64,000 nucleotides of DNA from NCBI GenBank assembly GCA_050633785.1, contig JBOEHE010000049.1, positions 23,748 through 87,747 on the forward strand, written 5' to 3'. Every line of letters begins with the position of its first letter. The first letter of the stretch is position 1. The position numbers and the translations under genes are program-made. The DNA comes from CALKZN01 sp050633785 (lineage in GTDB: Bacteria; Pseudomonadota; Gammaproteobacteria; Arenicellales; Arenicellaceae). Below are positions 34,741-44,031 of the stretch, in pieces. The notes beneath the pieces were generated by a model. It was not told where the DNA came from, did no database searches, and saw only the letters and a program-made list of their open reading frames with translations.

Positions 34741-35282
34741 AATGTTTTGCCGGTGTTGCTGCCCATATCATTATGTACAGTAGTTGTCGCCTGCCCTTGC
34801 TCAAGGAACCTTTTACCAATGACAGCACGCGCTCTAGCCAAACGACTCATAACGGTACCAATAGCAACGTCCATAATATCGGCTGTTTCTTGATAACTAT
34901 AGCCTTCAATGCATACCAAAAGCATGACTGTGCGCTGCGCCTCAGGTAACTCATTAACTTGTTCTATGACCTGATTAAACAGCTGATGGTTCTCACCCTG
35001 ACATGGGGAACTGGCATACGTTTCAAAATCAGCCAGATTGAATGCAGATTGTTTGCGCACAGCTTCGGCACGCAGATCATTTTTCCAAATCGAGTGCATA
35101 ATGCTGAATAACCAACTGCGTAAACTGCTGCCTTCAGAAAACTGATGGCGACGTTCCAGAGCACGCACTGCTGTTTTTTGCACCAAGTCTTGAGCAATAA
35201 CACGCGAACGGCTTAGACGCAAAGCGAAACGCCATAGATAGGGTAATTCGTTATTTAAATTGTCCGCAACTGAATGGTTCAT
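34737..35282 (-). CDS. ECF-type RNA polymerase sigma factor
   Basis: From ATG 35282 the product is 181 residues. Region 2 is visible as VIAQDLVQKTAVRALERR and SLRSWLFSIMHSIWKNDLR, and region 4 as LPEAQRTVMLLVCIEGYSYQE followed by DVAIGTVMSRLARAR. An earlier TTG in frame at 35306 lies partly in a palindrome and is less likely. It is divergent from the YceI gene, a probable target, and coupled to its own anti-sigma gene. Confidence 0.88.
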   Translation of the reverse strand: MNHSVADNLNNELPYLWRFALRLSRSRVIAQDLVQKTAVRALERRHQFSEGSSLRSWLFSIMHSIWKNDLRAEAVRKQSAFNLADFETYASSPCQGENHQLFNQVIEQVNELPEAQRTVMLLVCIEGYSYQETADIMDVAIGTVMSRLARARAVIGKRFLEQGQATTTVHNDMGSNTGKTL

Positions 35283-35306
35283 AAACGTAACAACACCCGT
35301 TATCAA

Positions 35307-35338
35307 ATTTTATTCCATAAAATATTTTGGAATAAAAT
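35307..35338. promoter_or_regulatory. 32-bp palindrome between ECF sigma and YceI genes
   Basis: Perfect 11-bp arms ATTTTATTCCA (35307-35317) and TGGAATAAAAT (35328-35338) flank a 10-bp AT spacer that is itself partly self-complementary. It lies in the divergent promoter region, 24 bp upstream of the sigma ATG, and is a strong candidate binding site for a dimeric regulator. Confidence 0.6.
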
Positions 35339-35423
35339 AGACTCTCACTTGTTATCTCCAATATCCAATCTTAACGACTGGGCCCGAATTTACCGATCTA
35401 CTAATATGACTTGGAGACAACAT

Positions 35424-36005
35424 ATGCTTAAAATCATTACCACCACATTGACATTTGTCATCACCTTATTATTGTCCAGCAATGCTTTCGCAGCAAGTTG
35501 GGTTTTAGACAAAGACAAATCTGCCATTAACTTTGTTTCTGTCAAAAAAACAAATATTGCTGAATCGCACACATTTACCGACTTTTCCAGCTCAATCACG
35601 GAAACCGGACAAACCAGTGTCGTTATCCAGAACTCAAGTGTAGAAACAGCCGTAGAAATACGCAACGACCGCCTGCGTAGATTTCTGTTTGAAACGGCGG
35701 ATTTTCCAGAAACAACAATCACTACAGATATTTCTAAAATCACACCTCTGTCCGCTGGCGAATCTATAACAACATCTCTTCCAGCAACACTATCATTGCA
35801 TGGTGTTAGCAAGGAAATCATATTGAATGTTCTGATAAACCAATCTACAAACAATACTATGCTGGTAGCCAGCACCCAACCAATTATCATTAAAGCCAGT
35901 GACTACGGCATGGATAAAGGCCTGGCTAAACTCAGCGAACTTATGGGAGGCATCTCTCTGGGTCAATCAGTGCCTGTCAGTTTTGCTTTGACCTTCACAC
36001 AATAG
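35424..36005 (+). CDS. YceI family periplasmic protein
   Basis: The 193-residue precursor has a Sec signal ending AFA. The YceI lipocalin-like domain shows WVLDKDKSAINFVSVKK at the start and GVSKEIILNV followed by the KASDYGMDKGL region. YceI-type proteins bind polyisoprenoid lipids and respond to stress; the ligand here is unknown. ATG 35424 is chosen for the signal peptide and a TTGGAG site 8-10 nt upstream. The divergent sigma factor probably drives it. Confidence 0.85.
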   Translation: MLKIITTTLTFVITLLLSSNAFAASWVLDKDKSAINFVSVKKTNIAESHTFTDFSSSITETGQTSVVIQNSSVETAVEIRNDRLRRFLFETADFPETTITTDISKITPLSAGESITTSLPATLSLHGVSKEIILNVLINQSTNNTMLVASTQPIIIKASDYGMDKGLAKLSELMGGISLGQSVPVSFALTFTQ

Positions 36006-36010
36006 TCACC

Positions 36011-36051
36011 TATCCCTCTGGCGCGTTTTACACTATGCGCCAGGGGGGATA
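36011..36051 (+). terminator. Hairpin after YceI gene
   Basis: TATCCC-T-CTGGCGC pairs with GCGCCAG-G-GGGGATA around a 12-nt loop, 6 bp after the stop. The strong GC stem suggests a terminator although no T run follows. Confidence 0.65.
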
Positions 36052-36179
36052 AGCGGATAATTCAGCCAAGTATTGAGCTATTTCTTTATACTGTACAAAA
36101 TTTAAACATTTGAATCGTCTTTACATCACCATTTGGCGCTAGAATACACGAAGCATTTTCAGATAATTCGTTTTTGGCC

Positions 36180-37265
36180 ATGAGTAACAAAAAAAGTAAG
36201 ACCACCCGAAGGAACTTCAGAATTCGACTGCTAACCATAGTACTATTGATTTCAGTTGTTATATTCGCCTACCCTGTCTGGCGAATATGCCATTGGTTAG
36301 ATATACCAGGCTGGCTGACCTTGATAATCACCCTACCTGTTTTTTTATCGCAACTTATTGCTCGCGTAGGCTTACGCAACCGTACCAGTCGCCTGGCCAA
36401 CTCACTGCGTATGGCCATTGATTTTCTGCTGGGCATTGCACCTGTTTTGTTAATTACTGTTCTTTTGGGTGAGGTAGCACTTCTATTGAACCTGCTGACT
36501 GAGAAACCGGTGGCCATTATTGTATTAGCAATGACTGCTGCCATGACCTTATGGGGTTTATCAAAAGCCTGGCAACCTCAAGTTGTAACTGTACCATTAA
36601 GCACTGAAAAACGAGATTCCAAGCTGCGTTTTGTCCAAATATCGGATGTCCACATTGGTTCCCGTACACCTCGTTTTCTGCAAAAGGTGATGCACAGAAT
36701 CAACTCTCTGGAAGCAGACTTTTTATGCATAACCGGCGACTTTATAGATCAACACGGCATCACACAGGAACAACTTGAACCACTGGCATGGTTTGATGGC
36801 CCCATATATTTTTGCATTGGTAATCACGAACGTTATGAAGACCTTGAGCATATAATCCAACGACTGGAGAACCTTGGCGTTGAAGTCCTGCGCAACCGCA
36901 GCATCCAGTTTAACGGTCTGCAAATCATAGGAATTGACGATCACGAAGACCCCCAGCAAGTAGCGAAACAATTACCCCAAATTCCGATTCAAGCAGACCA
37001 TTACGTCATTTTGCTCTATCACCGTCCCCAAGGGCTGCAAGCTGCCAGTGAACACGGGGTTGATTTAAAACTATCTGGGCATACCCACAATGGACAAATC
37101 GTTCCATTTAATTATGCAGTCAACAAAGTATTTGAATATAGAAAAGGCCTTTACCAGCATGAAAACACGACTTTATACGTCAACGAAGGTACAGGCACCT
37201 GGGGACCGACCATGCGTTTAGGCACAAGCAGCGAGATAACCTTATTTGAACTGAATCCCTGCTAA
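36180..37265 (+). CDS. Membrane-anchored metallophosphoesterase
   Basis: The 361-residue protein has about four hydrophobic segments in its first 140 residues. A calcineurin-like phosphoesterase domain then carries all metal motifs: SDVHIG, GDFID, GNHE, and GHTHNGQ near residue 297. The arrangement resembles YkuE/YpbG-type enzymes, which act at the membrane face. The substrate is unknown. ATG 36180 is preferred over the TTG two codons earlier. Confidence 0.85.
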   Translation: MSNKKSKTTRRNFRIRLLTIVLLISVVIFAYPVWRICHWLDIPGWLTLIITLPVFLSQLIARVGLRNRTSRLANSLRMAIDFLLGIAPVLLITVLLGEVALLLNLLTEKPVAIIVLAMTAAMTLWGLSKAWQPQVVTVPLSTEKRDSKLRFVQISDVHIGSRTPRFLQKVMHRINSLEADFLCITGDFIDQHGITQEQLEPLAWFDGPIYFCIGNHERYEDLEHIIQRLENLGVEVLRNRSIQFNGLQIIGIDDHEDPQQVAKQLPQIPIQADHYVILLYHRPQGLQAASEHGVDLKLSGHTHNGQIVPFNYAVNKVFEYRKGLYQHENTTLYVNEGTGTWGPTMRLGTSSEITLFELNPC

Positions 37266-37533
37266 ATAAAATCGCAATAAAAACACCACTATTTTCCAGC
37301 AGTTGACGCAGAGTCAGATGCACCACTGTGCATATTGTTTTTAGCCGTCAATCCATCAACCGCAGCGCCCCTCATTCCTACAACTATCAACGATAGTCTG
37401 AACTGGCTATGTCAGATCATCGGGCATACCCAATTATACGTACAAACAGACAGTATTTACACGGATATACAACTTCAAAACACACAGGCTAGGATGCAAG
37501 TTCCATAATATTATAATCAAAGGAGCAACAATC

Positions 37534-37941
37534 ATGGCCAAGCAATTTCGTCTATTTACCATAATCATTATTTTACTGACTGGCATTATGACAGTCTTTG
37601 CCAAAGGCATCGCACCCGAAAAAACACATGGACTTGAGGTATATCCTATTTATCTGAATGGACTTGGCGCACAGATCCCAGCCATGGAAGGCTTTGAATT
37701 TCGCGCTCGAAAAATAGTGGTTCTGCCTGGTGCAGCAACAGCTGAACACTCTCATGCAGACCGCCCTGGTATCGTCTATGTTGAAAAAGGCACGCTCAAT
37801 GAATACCGAGGCGAAACCATGCGTAAAGTGAACGCAGGAGACACCTGGATTGAAAAAGTAGAAACCGTTCACTGGTTCGAAAATGTCAGCCAGGAAGCTG
37901 CCATCATCCTCGCATTCGATCTGGTACCAACCGCAGAATAG
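37534..37941 (+). CDS. Exported cupin domain protein
   Basis: The 135-residue precursor has a signal peptide (to about FAK, residue 24). A single cupin-2 barrel carries the metal-binding pattern AEHSHADRPGIVYVEKG (two His and a Glu), and the second motif AGDTWIEKVETVHWFEN supplies another His. A good AAGGAG site precedes the ATG. Its role is not apparent; a small-molecule binding or dioxygenase function is typical of the fold. Confidence 0.8.
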   Translation: MAKQFRLFTIIIILLTGIMTVFAKGIAPEKTHGLEVYPIYLNGLGAQIPAMEGFEFRARKIVVLPGAATAEHSHADRPGIVYVEKGTLNEYRGETMRKVNAGDTWIEKVETVHWFENVSQEAAIILAFDLVPTAE

Positions 37942-37963
37942 ACTTTAGAATTTCAGGCATGGC

Positions 37964-38007
37964 AGTTACATGGCAAACTGAGCTCATAGTTCGTTTGCCA
38001 TGTAACT
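37964..38007. terminator. 15-bp perfect hairpin between convergent genes
   Basis: AGTTACATGGCAAAC pairs with GTTTGCCATGTAACT around a 14-nt loop. It lies between the cupin gene and the convergent beta-helix gene and probably serves both transcripts. Confidence 0.75.
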
Positions 38008-38034
38008 ATCTGAAACAGTTATATGAAACAGTGC

Positions 38035-39555
38035 TTATAAACAAACAATCACTGTTGCAGATGATGATGCCGTGACTGGAAAGCACATATCATCATTGAT
38101 AAACGGTGGTTCGCTGCTGGTTAATTCAAGTGCCCCAACATCCGGTGAACTGCCACGAATATTTCCCAACAGATCATCGCCAGGTGCATTGGTAAGACTA
38201 CCTTGATTAATGGCAACGCTAGCAATAGCAGGTTTTCCATAACGATTCGCAAAATCAATAAAAACCTCGCGAATGGATGATTTACCTCCAGCAAATTGTG
38301 AGCCATTAAACACCGGCAAGGTTAAACCAATCAATGTCGGCAACAATGGATTACCTATAATTGCGTTAACATCATCTGCCAGATTAACCGCTTGTGTCGC
38401 GTCTGCAGGAATTGAGTTAACGCCATTGTAATACACATTATTATCCACACTTACACTGGCATTATCTTCAGCTGTCGCATCAAAGACATCACTGCCATTA
38501 AAACCTTCCGCTCCCATTGTCCCGCCAGGATCTGCCCATATATTATTGACCAGGACTATCTGTTCATTAGGTTGATTTGGTCCAACTGCGAGTAACCGTG
38601 CGGCATAACTCCGACTGGGCAAATTACCCGTGATCGTATTGTATTGAAAGCGTACATCACGTGATCCCTGTACGGTAAAAGCACTGCGCATCAAGCGGTT
38701 TGAATTGCCCAGAAAAAGGTTGTTTTCGACTAATACGCCATCGGCCTCAAAATTGGCCGTGCCGTCTTCGCCAATTCTGATGAAACTCTGGGCATCATTG
38801 CCCTGCCAATTGAAGAAAATATTCCGACGTACCAAGGTATCCTGCGTCCCCAGAACGGTATCATTGGCTCCATTGCTATCTTTTATGACAATAAAGGAAC
38901 TGGTAATTGCCTGTGATGTAGAATTAAAAAACACATTATCCTGTATAGTCACGCCAACAGTGCTGTTGACATCAATATGCTCATCCGAACCCGCCTGGTT
39001 ATAAAACATATTGCCTTCAACCAGGATATCTTGCGCACCATTATTGATTTTCAACAAGTCATTATTCGTTGAATCATGAATAATGTTATTGCGTAGCGTC
39101 ACATTAGAAACTACCGCATCACTGCCGTTATTGCTACCATTGAAGGCCCCCAGCAAATCCTGAATATGGACTACTAGAGCGCCATTATTACCGCCAGCAT
39201 GAGCAATATCAAAACCTTCCAGAACAACACCTTGGCAGGTATAACAGATAACCACTGCACCGTCATCGTAACGCAGACGTGCCTGATATGGTTGCGTCGA
39301 ACGGATAACAATACCATTGGCAAATTGTTGGTCCAACCGAACACGAGATGAATAGGTACCCGCTGCTACTTCTATCGTATCCCCATCAGAAACCTGATCT
39401 ACGGCATAGCTTATTGAAGCCCAGGGGTTCTGTAAGGTTCCTGAACTGGCTTGATCGACACCACTTGTAGCCACATAAAAAGTCGCTGCGTAAAGAGTTT
39501 GAGCCGACAAAGTCAGAGAAACAATAACAGCCAGAAATAGTAATGCAAACCTCAT
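38035..39555 (-). CDS. Secreted right-handed beta-helix protein
   Basis: From ATG 39555 the 506-residue precursor has a signal peptide (ending LYA). The parallel beta-helix opens with FYVATSGVDQASSGT, then NPWASISYAVDQVSDGDTI, a DUF1565/polysaccharide lyase 6-like start. Many N-x-I/F-F-N turns follow (NNIIHDS, NMFYNQ, NVFFNS, NNLFLGN). Such proteins bind or cleave acidic polysaccharides. A TTG nine codons earlier is the only longer start. No catalytic Lys/Arg set could be confirmed by eye. Confidence 0.78.
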   Translation of the reverse strand: MRFALLFLAVIVSLTLSAQTLYAATFYVATSGVDQASSGTLQNPWASISYAVDQVSDGDTIEVAAGTYSSRVRLDQQFANGIVIRSTQPYQARLRYDDGAVVICYTCQGVVLEGFDIAHAGGNNGALVVHIQDLLGAFNGSNNGSDAVVSNVTLRNNIIHDSTNNDLLKINNGAQDILVEGNMFYNQAGSDEHIDVNSTVGVTIQDNVFFNSTSQAITSSFIVIKDSNGANDTVLGTQDTLVRRNIFFNWQGNDAQSFIRIGEDGTANFEADGVLVENNLFLGNSNRLMRSAFTVQGSRDVRFQYNTITGNLPSRSYAARLLAVGPNQPNEQIVLVNNIWADPGGTMGAEGFNGSDVFDATAEDNASVSVDNNVYYNGVNSIPADATQAVNLADDVNAIIGNPLLPTLIGLTLPVFNGSQFAGGKSSIREVFIDFANRYGKPAIASVAINQGSLTNAPGDDLLGNIRGSSPDVGALELTSSEPPFINDDMCFPVTASSSATVIVCL

Positions 39556-39657
39556 GGTTTTAATAATACCCTGCTGCCCCAAAGAGTAAAGTGCCTTACT
39601 GTTCTTTTAATAACTCTTGCCTTTCCATAAGCAAGGGTCTGTTGACTCACAAAAAGG

Positions 39658-40050
39658 TTAACTTATTATCGGATAACCAAGATTCAACTGGATTAAAGTA
39701 ATTGCATATAGCAAGAAGCAGGCTAACAATCCAAACACAATTAACCAACTTATGGGTTTAATCGCTTTATACGCCGGATAGACCATCGATTGCTGTATGC
39801 CGTTTTTGTCTGCAGAAAGTAATAAGGCTGTGAGCAACATAAAAATACCGGATATAAGCCCTGCTATTCCCCAAAAACTATCTAAATGACGCAGCCCATG
39901 CCACAGCGAATTCCAAATCCCCAGAACAATCAACAGTAAAATAATGATTCGTGTATTCGGTTTTCTTTGCATCCATGCCAAAGCCGTTACTCGTGATGAC
40001 AACATTGCCATTAGTCCCAACAACATAACTATCGTAACGACAATGCCCAT
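39658..40050 (-). CDS. Small membrane protein of unknown function
   Basis: The 130-residue product has four likely transmembrane segments (residues about 2-17, 35-47, 60-80, 100-122). A HGLRHLD motif follows helix two. It lies between the beta-helix gene and a BamE-like gene on the same strand. I do not recognise the family. Confidence 0.55.
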   Translation of the reverse strand: MGIVVTIVMLLGLMAMLSSRVTALAWMQRKPNTRIIILLLIVLGIWNSLWHGLRHLDSFWGIAGLISGIFMLLTALLLSADKNGIQQSMVYPAYKAIKPISWLIVFGLLACFLLYAITLIQLNLGYPIIS

Positions 40051-40155
40051 TATTCTGACCTCTCTGCAGTATTAAACCAACTGTCAATATATGGCATCCT
40101 TACCATAATTAAAACATTGGTCTTCCAAACCAGAGGCTTGGAAGACCAGATTTTA

Positions 40156-40740
40156 TCAATTAATACCTCGCCCTCGAGATAGTTTTCCATTTTCGAATAC
40201 TAAAGAACGTTGCACAAACCGGCTACTCCAGTAGACCCAGCGGCTGCCTTTTGTCGATGGTGTTTTGTGCCGTGGTGGATACCCCCGTGTCATCAACACT
40301 TGTTCTTTGGTCATACCCAACCGTAAAATGCCGGATGTAATATCATCTCGACGTTGAGCGGACAGTCTCTTCAATGGAATCTTTCTATCCGACAACAACT
40401 CAGCAGCAATCTTATCAGTGCCTCGCTGAGTATGTTTTTTAGCATTAACGATTTTTATAGTTCGTCCATCAACCTCCAGAACTATTGTCTTTTTGCCTAG
40501 TGTTACCAATGTCACTTTGGTATTCACCGGAAACAATTCACCACGCCAATAATTTGTGGTCACGTGTCTGCCTTTCTCTACCATGAAATTATAACGAGTA
40601 TAATATTGATTACCCTCAACCGGAGTTATCATTTTCGGCTGAATAGCTGCTTGAGCCGCCGTAGATAACCCCAACACCATTAATGCTAAAGCCACAAAAG
40701 CCACTCGTGCTGCAATAGTTTTAGATACCACCTTGAACAT
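40156..40740 (-). CDS. Secreted protein with BamE/SmpA-like C-terminus
   Basis: The 194-residue precursor has a signal peptide (cleavage near AQA-AIQ). The last 60 residues (LRLGMTKEQVLMTRGYPPRHK, then RWVYWSSRFVQ and LVFENGKL) follow the SmpA/OmlA/BamE fold pattern. A beta-rich region precedes it. An AAGGAG site lies upstream. It could be an envelope assembly or ligand-binding protein; it is not BamE itself because it lacks a lipobox. Confidence 0.68.
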   Translation of the reverse strand: MFKVVSKTIAARVAFVALALMVLGLSTAAQAAIQPKMITPVEGNQYYTRYNFMVEKGRHVTTNYWRGELFPVNTKVTLVTLGKKTIVLEVDGRTIKIVNAKKHTQRGTDKIAAELLSDRKIPLKRLSAQRRDDITSGILRLGMTKEQVLMTRGYPPRHKTPSTKGSRWVYWSSRFVQRSLVFENGKLSRGRGIN

Positions 40741-40864
40741 TATTCAATTTCTCCTTAGTTTTAAATTAGACTCTTGCTTTGATCATAAAAGCGCTTCGAA
40801 TCATAAGCCTACAGCCATATATTGTCCAGCCGTTACAAAGATCAGAGTCTTAAATATATCCTAA

Positions 40865-41884
40865 TCAATCCAACAGATTATTCTCTAAATACCATTGCGC
40901 AGTATCTTTAATACCGGCTGGATTATCGTATTTAATGGTGTAATTCAACAAACGTTTGACCTTTGAATTATCAAATTTTCGGTCTTTAGTGTAAAAATCG
41001 ACACGACGACGGTAAATAGGAGGATTCAAACCTAATGGAGTACAGATCAATTTACAGATATCCGAAGCGATATAGAATGGGAATAAGGGTAAACGTATTG
41101 TTTTCGCCCGTTTAATGCCAATACTGTCTGCAATATGCTTCGCCATTTCTTCGAGAGGAATTGGGTCATCACAGGCTGCAATCATAACTTCAGAGCGAGC
41201 TTCAGGCGTAATTCCAGCCAATAGAATGATATTACTCAAATCATCAACATGTACCAGATGATAGATACACTTTCCTTTTCCCAGTATCAGCAAATACCCT
41301 TTTCTGACCATGCGAAACAATTTCAACAAACGCATATCTCCTGGACCGAAGATAGGTCCCGGCCGAATCACAGCAAACGGCAAATTGTTTTCTGCAGCAA
41401 ATTTTCGAATCCACAACTCACCATCAAGTTTGGTGCGTTGGTAACCATCACCTGGGGCAAAGCGGTACTCCTCATCGGCACGATCAATTTCAATATGGCC
41501 ATGCACACCCACCGTTGACACATGCACAAAGCACTCAAAATCGGATCTTCCCACCACCTCTTTAGCCAGCAATTGGGTACTTTCAACATGCACTCGTGCG
41601 TAGCCTTCGTCATCTGCTTTGACTTCGCGAAAAGCGGCAGCCAGATGGAATATATAATGAACCCCATCACAGGCCTTTTTGATTAATTCAGCATCAAAAA
41701 CATCCCCGCGGAACCACTGAATAGTTAATGGTTCCAAATCACCAAGCTTGGAACTGATTCTGGCAATAGCGCGAACATCTGCACCTGCCTCAACCAATTT
41801 TTTTGTCACTGCTCGCCCAGTAAAACCTGTTGCGCCAGTCACCAGCACTGTTTTACCTTTATACTTTTCAAATGATTGTGTCAT
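40865..41884 (-). CDS. NAD-dependent epimerase/dehydratase (extended SDR)
   Basis: The 339-residue protein has the nucleotide motif GATGFTG (residues 17-23), HLAAA and the catalytic YQRTK (Tyr-x-x-x-Lys) after a Ser-Thr pair (VSTVG), then RPGPIFGPGD. It is an extended SDR acting on a sugar nucleotide, sterol or similar substrate. A glycosyltransferase gene lies directly upstream on the same strand, so the pair may modify a surface glycan. Confidence 0.87.
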   Translation of the reverse strand: MTQSFEKYKGKTVLVTGATGFTGRAVTKKLVEAGADVRAIARISSKLGDLEPLTIQWFRGDVFDAELIKKACDGVHYIFHLAAAFREVKADDEGYARVHVESTQLLAKEVVGRSDFECFVHVSTVGVHGHIEIDRADEEYRFAPGDGYQRTKLDGELWIRKFAAENNLPFAVIRPGPIFGPGDMRLLKLFRMVRKGYLLILGKGKCIYHLVHVDDLSNIILLAGITPEARSEVMIAACDDPIPLEEMAKHIADSIGIKRAKTIRLPLFPFYIASDICKLICTPLGLNPPIYRRRVDFYTKDRKFDNSKVKRLLNYTIKYDNPAGIKDTAQWYLENNLLD

Positions 41885-41984
41885 TACAGAGTTTTCAACC
41901 TTATTTACAAGTTTATTGATATTTTATGATTCAACAAAAACGGCTTCGGACTGAACCCGCAATCAAATCTGAATATGGATTCTT

Positions 41985-43175
41985 TTACAGTAGTACCGCT
42001 TTATAAGCGTCGTTCAACTGCCCTTTAAAGACATTAAAATTGTAGGTAGACTTATACAATTTATAGGCATTTTTACCCAGACTTTTTCTCTTTTCAGGAG
42101 ATTCAATCAACGAGTTGATTGTGTCAGAAAAGTGTTTAACGTTAAATTCGCACAACATGGCATTACTTTGATCCAGCAAACGTTTATTGGCAACAGTGTT
42201 AGTCGCTACAATAGCGGCTCCAGCTTTGAAATAATCCAGAATTTTCAGTGGGGAATTGACTCCGGATTTACGTGGCGCTAGTAGAATATCGGATGCCGCC
42301 AGATACGCAGGTAATAAATCTGGCTGAATTTTACCTAGAAACAACACTTCATCAGCCATACCCTTCGCTGCCAGTTGCTCCTGATAATAGGCTACCTCTT
42401 CGTCCGAACCACCGATTATGACAAAACGGGCCAGTTTATTTTTGCGCACAACATCAGGGATAGCCTCAAAGATGATGTCAATGCCCTGATAACTGGCGAA
42501 TGAACCAGCATACATCGCAATCACTTGACCTGGCTGGCTTTCCATTTCAGCTCTTGCCTTAGCAACACTGTCAGCACAGGCTTCAACGATTGATGATGGA
42601 GTATCCGGAATCACACTGAATTTATCAGCAACGACAGTTGCAGTGATCATTGATTTGGCCTGTTCATCTAATGCAGGTCCCGTGCTGATAACACCTTTGC
42701 AGTTTCTTACCGTCAATCGTTCAACCGCTCTATAAGCCGACAATATCGGTTTCATAAAGTATTTTGGTTGATAGGAATTGGAATCCGAATGTTTTTCAAA
42801 AATACATCGGGCCTTACACAACAGTGATAGAAGGTAGCAGATAAAACCCGCTTCTTCAGTCCCATGAAGCACGTCATAACGGTTTCTAAGCACAAGGCCA
42901 GAACCTTGAATCAGGAATATTAACGCAAACCATAGTTTAAGCCCTGATGGCCCAATTGAGATTTTCTTTGACCCTAATATATTCCAAGCTCGAATGATAT
43001 TGACGTCATTTACTGTTTCTTCAGCGCCGATTGGTAAAGTCAATAAATCAACTTGATAACCAAGTTCACTCAATGCTAAAACGTCAAATTTGACCCTTAT
43101 CGGGCTACCACGCCACTCAAAAAACGGTTGAGGAGAAATGAACAGCACTCGCCGTTTATGATCTGGTTTGCCCAT
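41985..43175 (-). CDS. Glycosyltransferase family 4
   Basis: The 396-residue GT-B enzyme has an N-terminal acceptor domain (ISPQPFFEWRGSPIRV near residue 13). The C-terminal donor domain carries MYAGSFASYQGID, FVIIGG and the signature region RKSGVNSPLKILDYFKAGAAI in segments. GT4 enzymes transfer sugars with retention of configuration. Gene order suggests joint action with the SDR downstream. Confidence 0.87.
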   Translation of the reverse strand: MGKPDHKRRVLFISPQPFFEWRGSPIRVKFDVLALSELGYQVDLLTLPIGAEETVNDVNIIRAWNILGSKKISIGPSGLKLWFALIFLIQGSGLVLRNRYDVLHGTEEAGFICYLLSLLCKARCIFEKHSDSNSYQPKYFMKPILSAYRAVERLTVRNCKGVISTGPALDEQAKSMITATVVADKFSVIPDTPSSIVEACADSVAKARAEMESQPGQVIAMYAGSFASYQGIDIIFEAIPDVVRKNKLARFVIIGGSDEEVAYYQEQLAAKGMADEVLFLGKIQPDLLPAYLAASDILLAPRKSGVNSPLKILDYFKAGAAIVATNTVANKRLLDQSNAMLCEFNVKHFSDTINSLIESPEKRKSLGKNAYKLYKSTYNFNVFKGQLNDAYKAVLL

Positions 43176-43340
43176 AGTCTGATTAATTATGATTTAATAG
43201 CCGCATTGTACAGAAAAATTCGTAAATATGCGCCGGATTTTAGATCAATTTTTCGAAAAAACCATAACAAATATCAATAACGTAACAAATAACAAAGGGA
43301 ACTAAATCAGAAATGCCATTTACTCCTAGTAAACAAGGCT

Positions 43341-43817
43341 TCAAGACTCATTTTTTGATTTTAACATTTGATTTTCCTGCCATTCTCCATGAGCAGATTG
43401 ACATTTATTTCGATACTTTTCTAAGCGCCTGACATCAACATCATAATAAAATTCTTGCAACTGATTTCCTGACTCAGAAACTGTTTTACAGCTTGCTTGA
43501 GCCAATGGGCAAGCTTCACTGTAAACAATATCCAATGTAATCGCCTTTTCTTTGTCGGGAGCAAAGGCATGCCATTTCTGCACCTTGGACTGACACTTGT
43601 TTGCAACTGCGCTACCAGAATAGCCTTCAAACTCCCAACACCCATTTACGTCCAGAGAAAGAGCACCCATTTCGACTGTTCCAGACACCTGACATGCCTT
43701 AACCTGAGAATTGCCAGTGGCAAGAGCCTCAACTGAAGATATAAGACTTGCCAAAGCGCAAACCATCGACATGGATCGAGCTTTGAGCAAATACATTTTC
43801 CATAATTCTTTCTTCAT
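43341..43817 (-). CDS. Small secreted Cys-rich protein
   Basis: The 158-residue precursor has a signal-like N-terminus (residues about 15-33) and eight Cys in the mature part, including ACQVSG, GCWEFEG and KCQSK. This suggests four disulfides made in the periplasm. It is transcribed alone, and its start could also be the ATG at 43793 (MYLLKA). I assign no family. Confidence 0.6.
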   Translation of the reverse strand: MKKELWKMYLLKARSMSMVCALASLISSVEALATGNSQVKACQVSGTVEMGALSLDVNGCWEFEGYSGSAVANKCQSKVQKWHAFAPDKEKAITLDIVYSEACPLAQASCKTVSESGNQLQEFYYDVDVRRLEKYRNKCQSAHGEWQENQMLKSKNES

Positions 43818-44031
43818 AATAAGGCGTATCTGATGTTACTTTTAATACTTAAGCAAGATTAAACAACTGCAAACCACTATAACTCAAGTTCAAAAAACCA
43901 ACAATAGTCCCACGACCAAAACAAAGCTGGTAATAAAAAAGGTTCCATTCAGGTCATAAATAAAAGAACCAGGCTAACACTGGTTAAAAAACAAAATGGC
44001 CCACTCCATTTATTTACCCAAGGTAGTCAGT

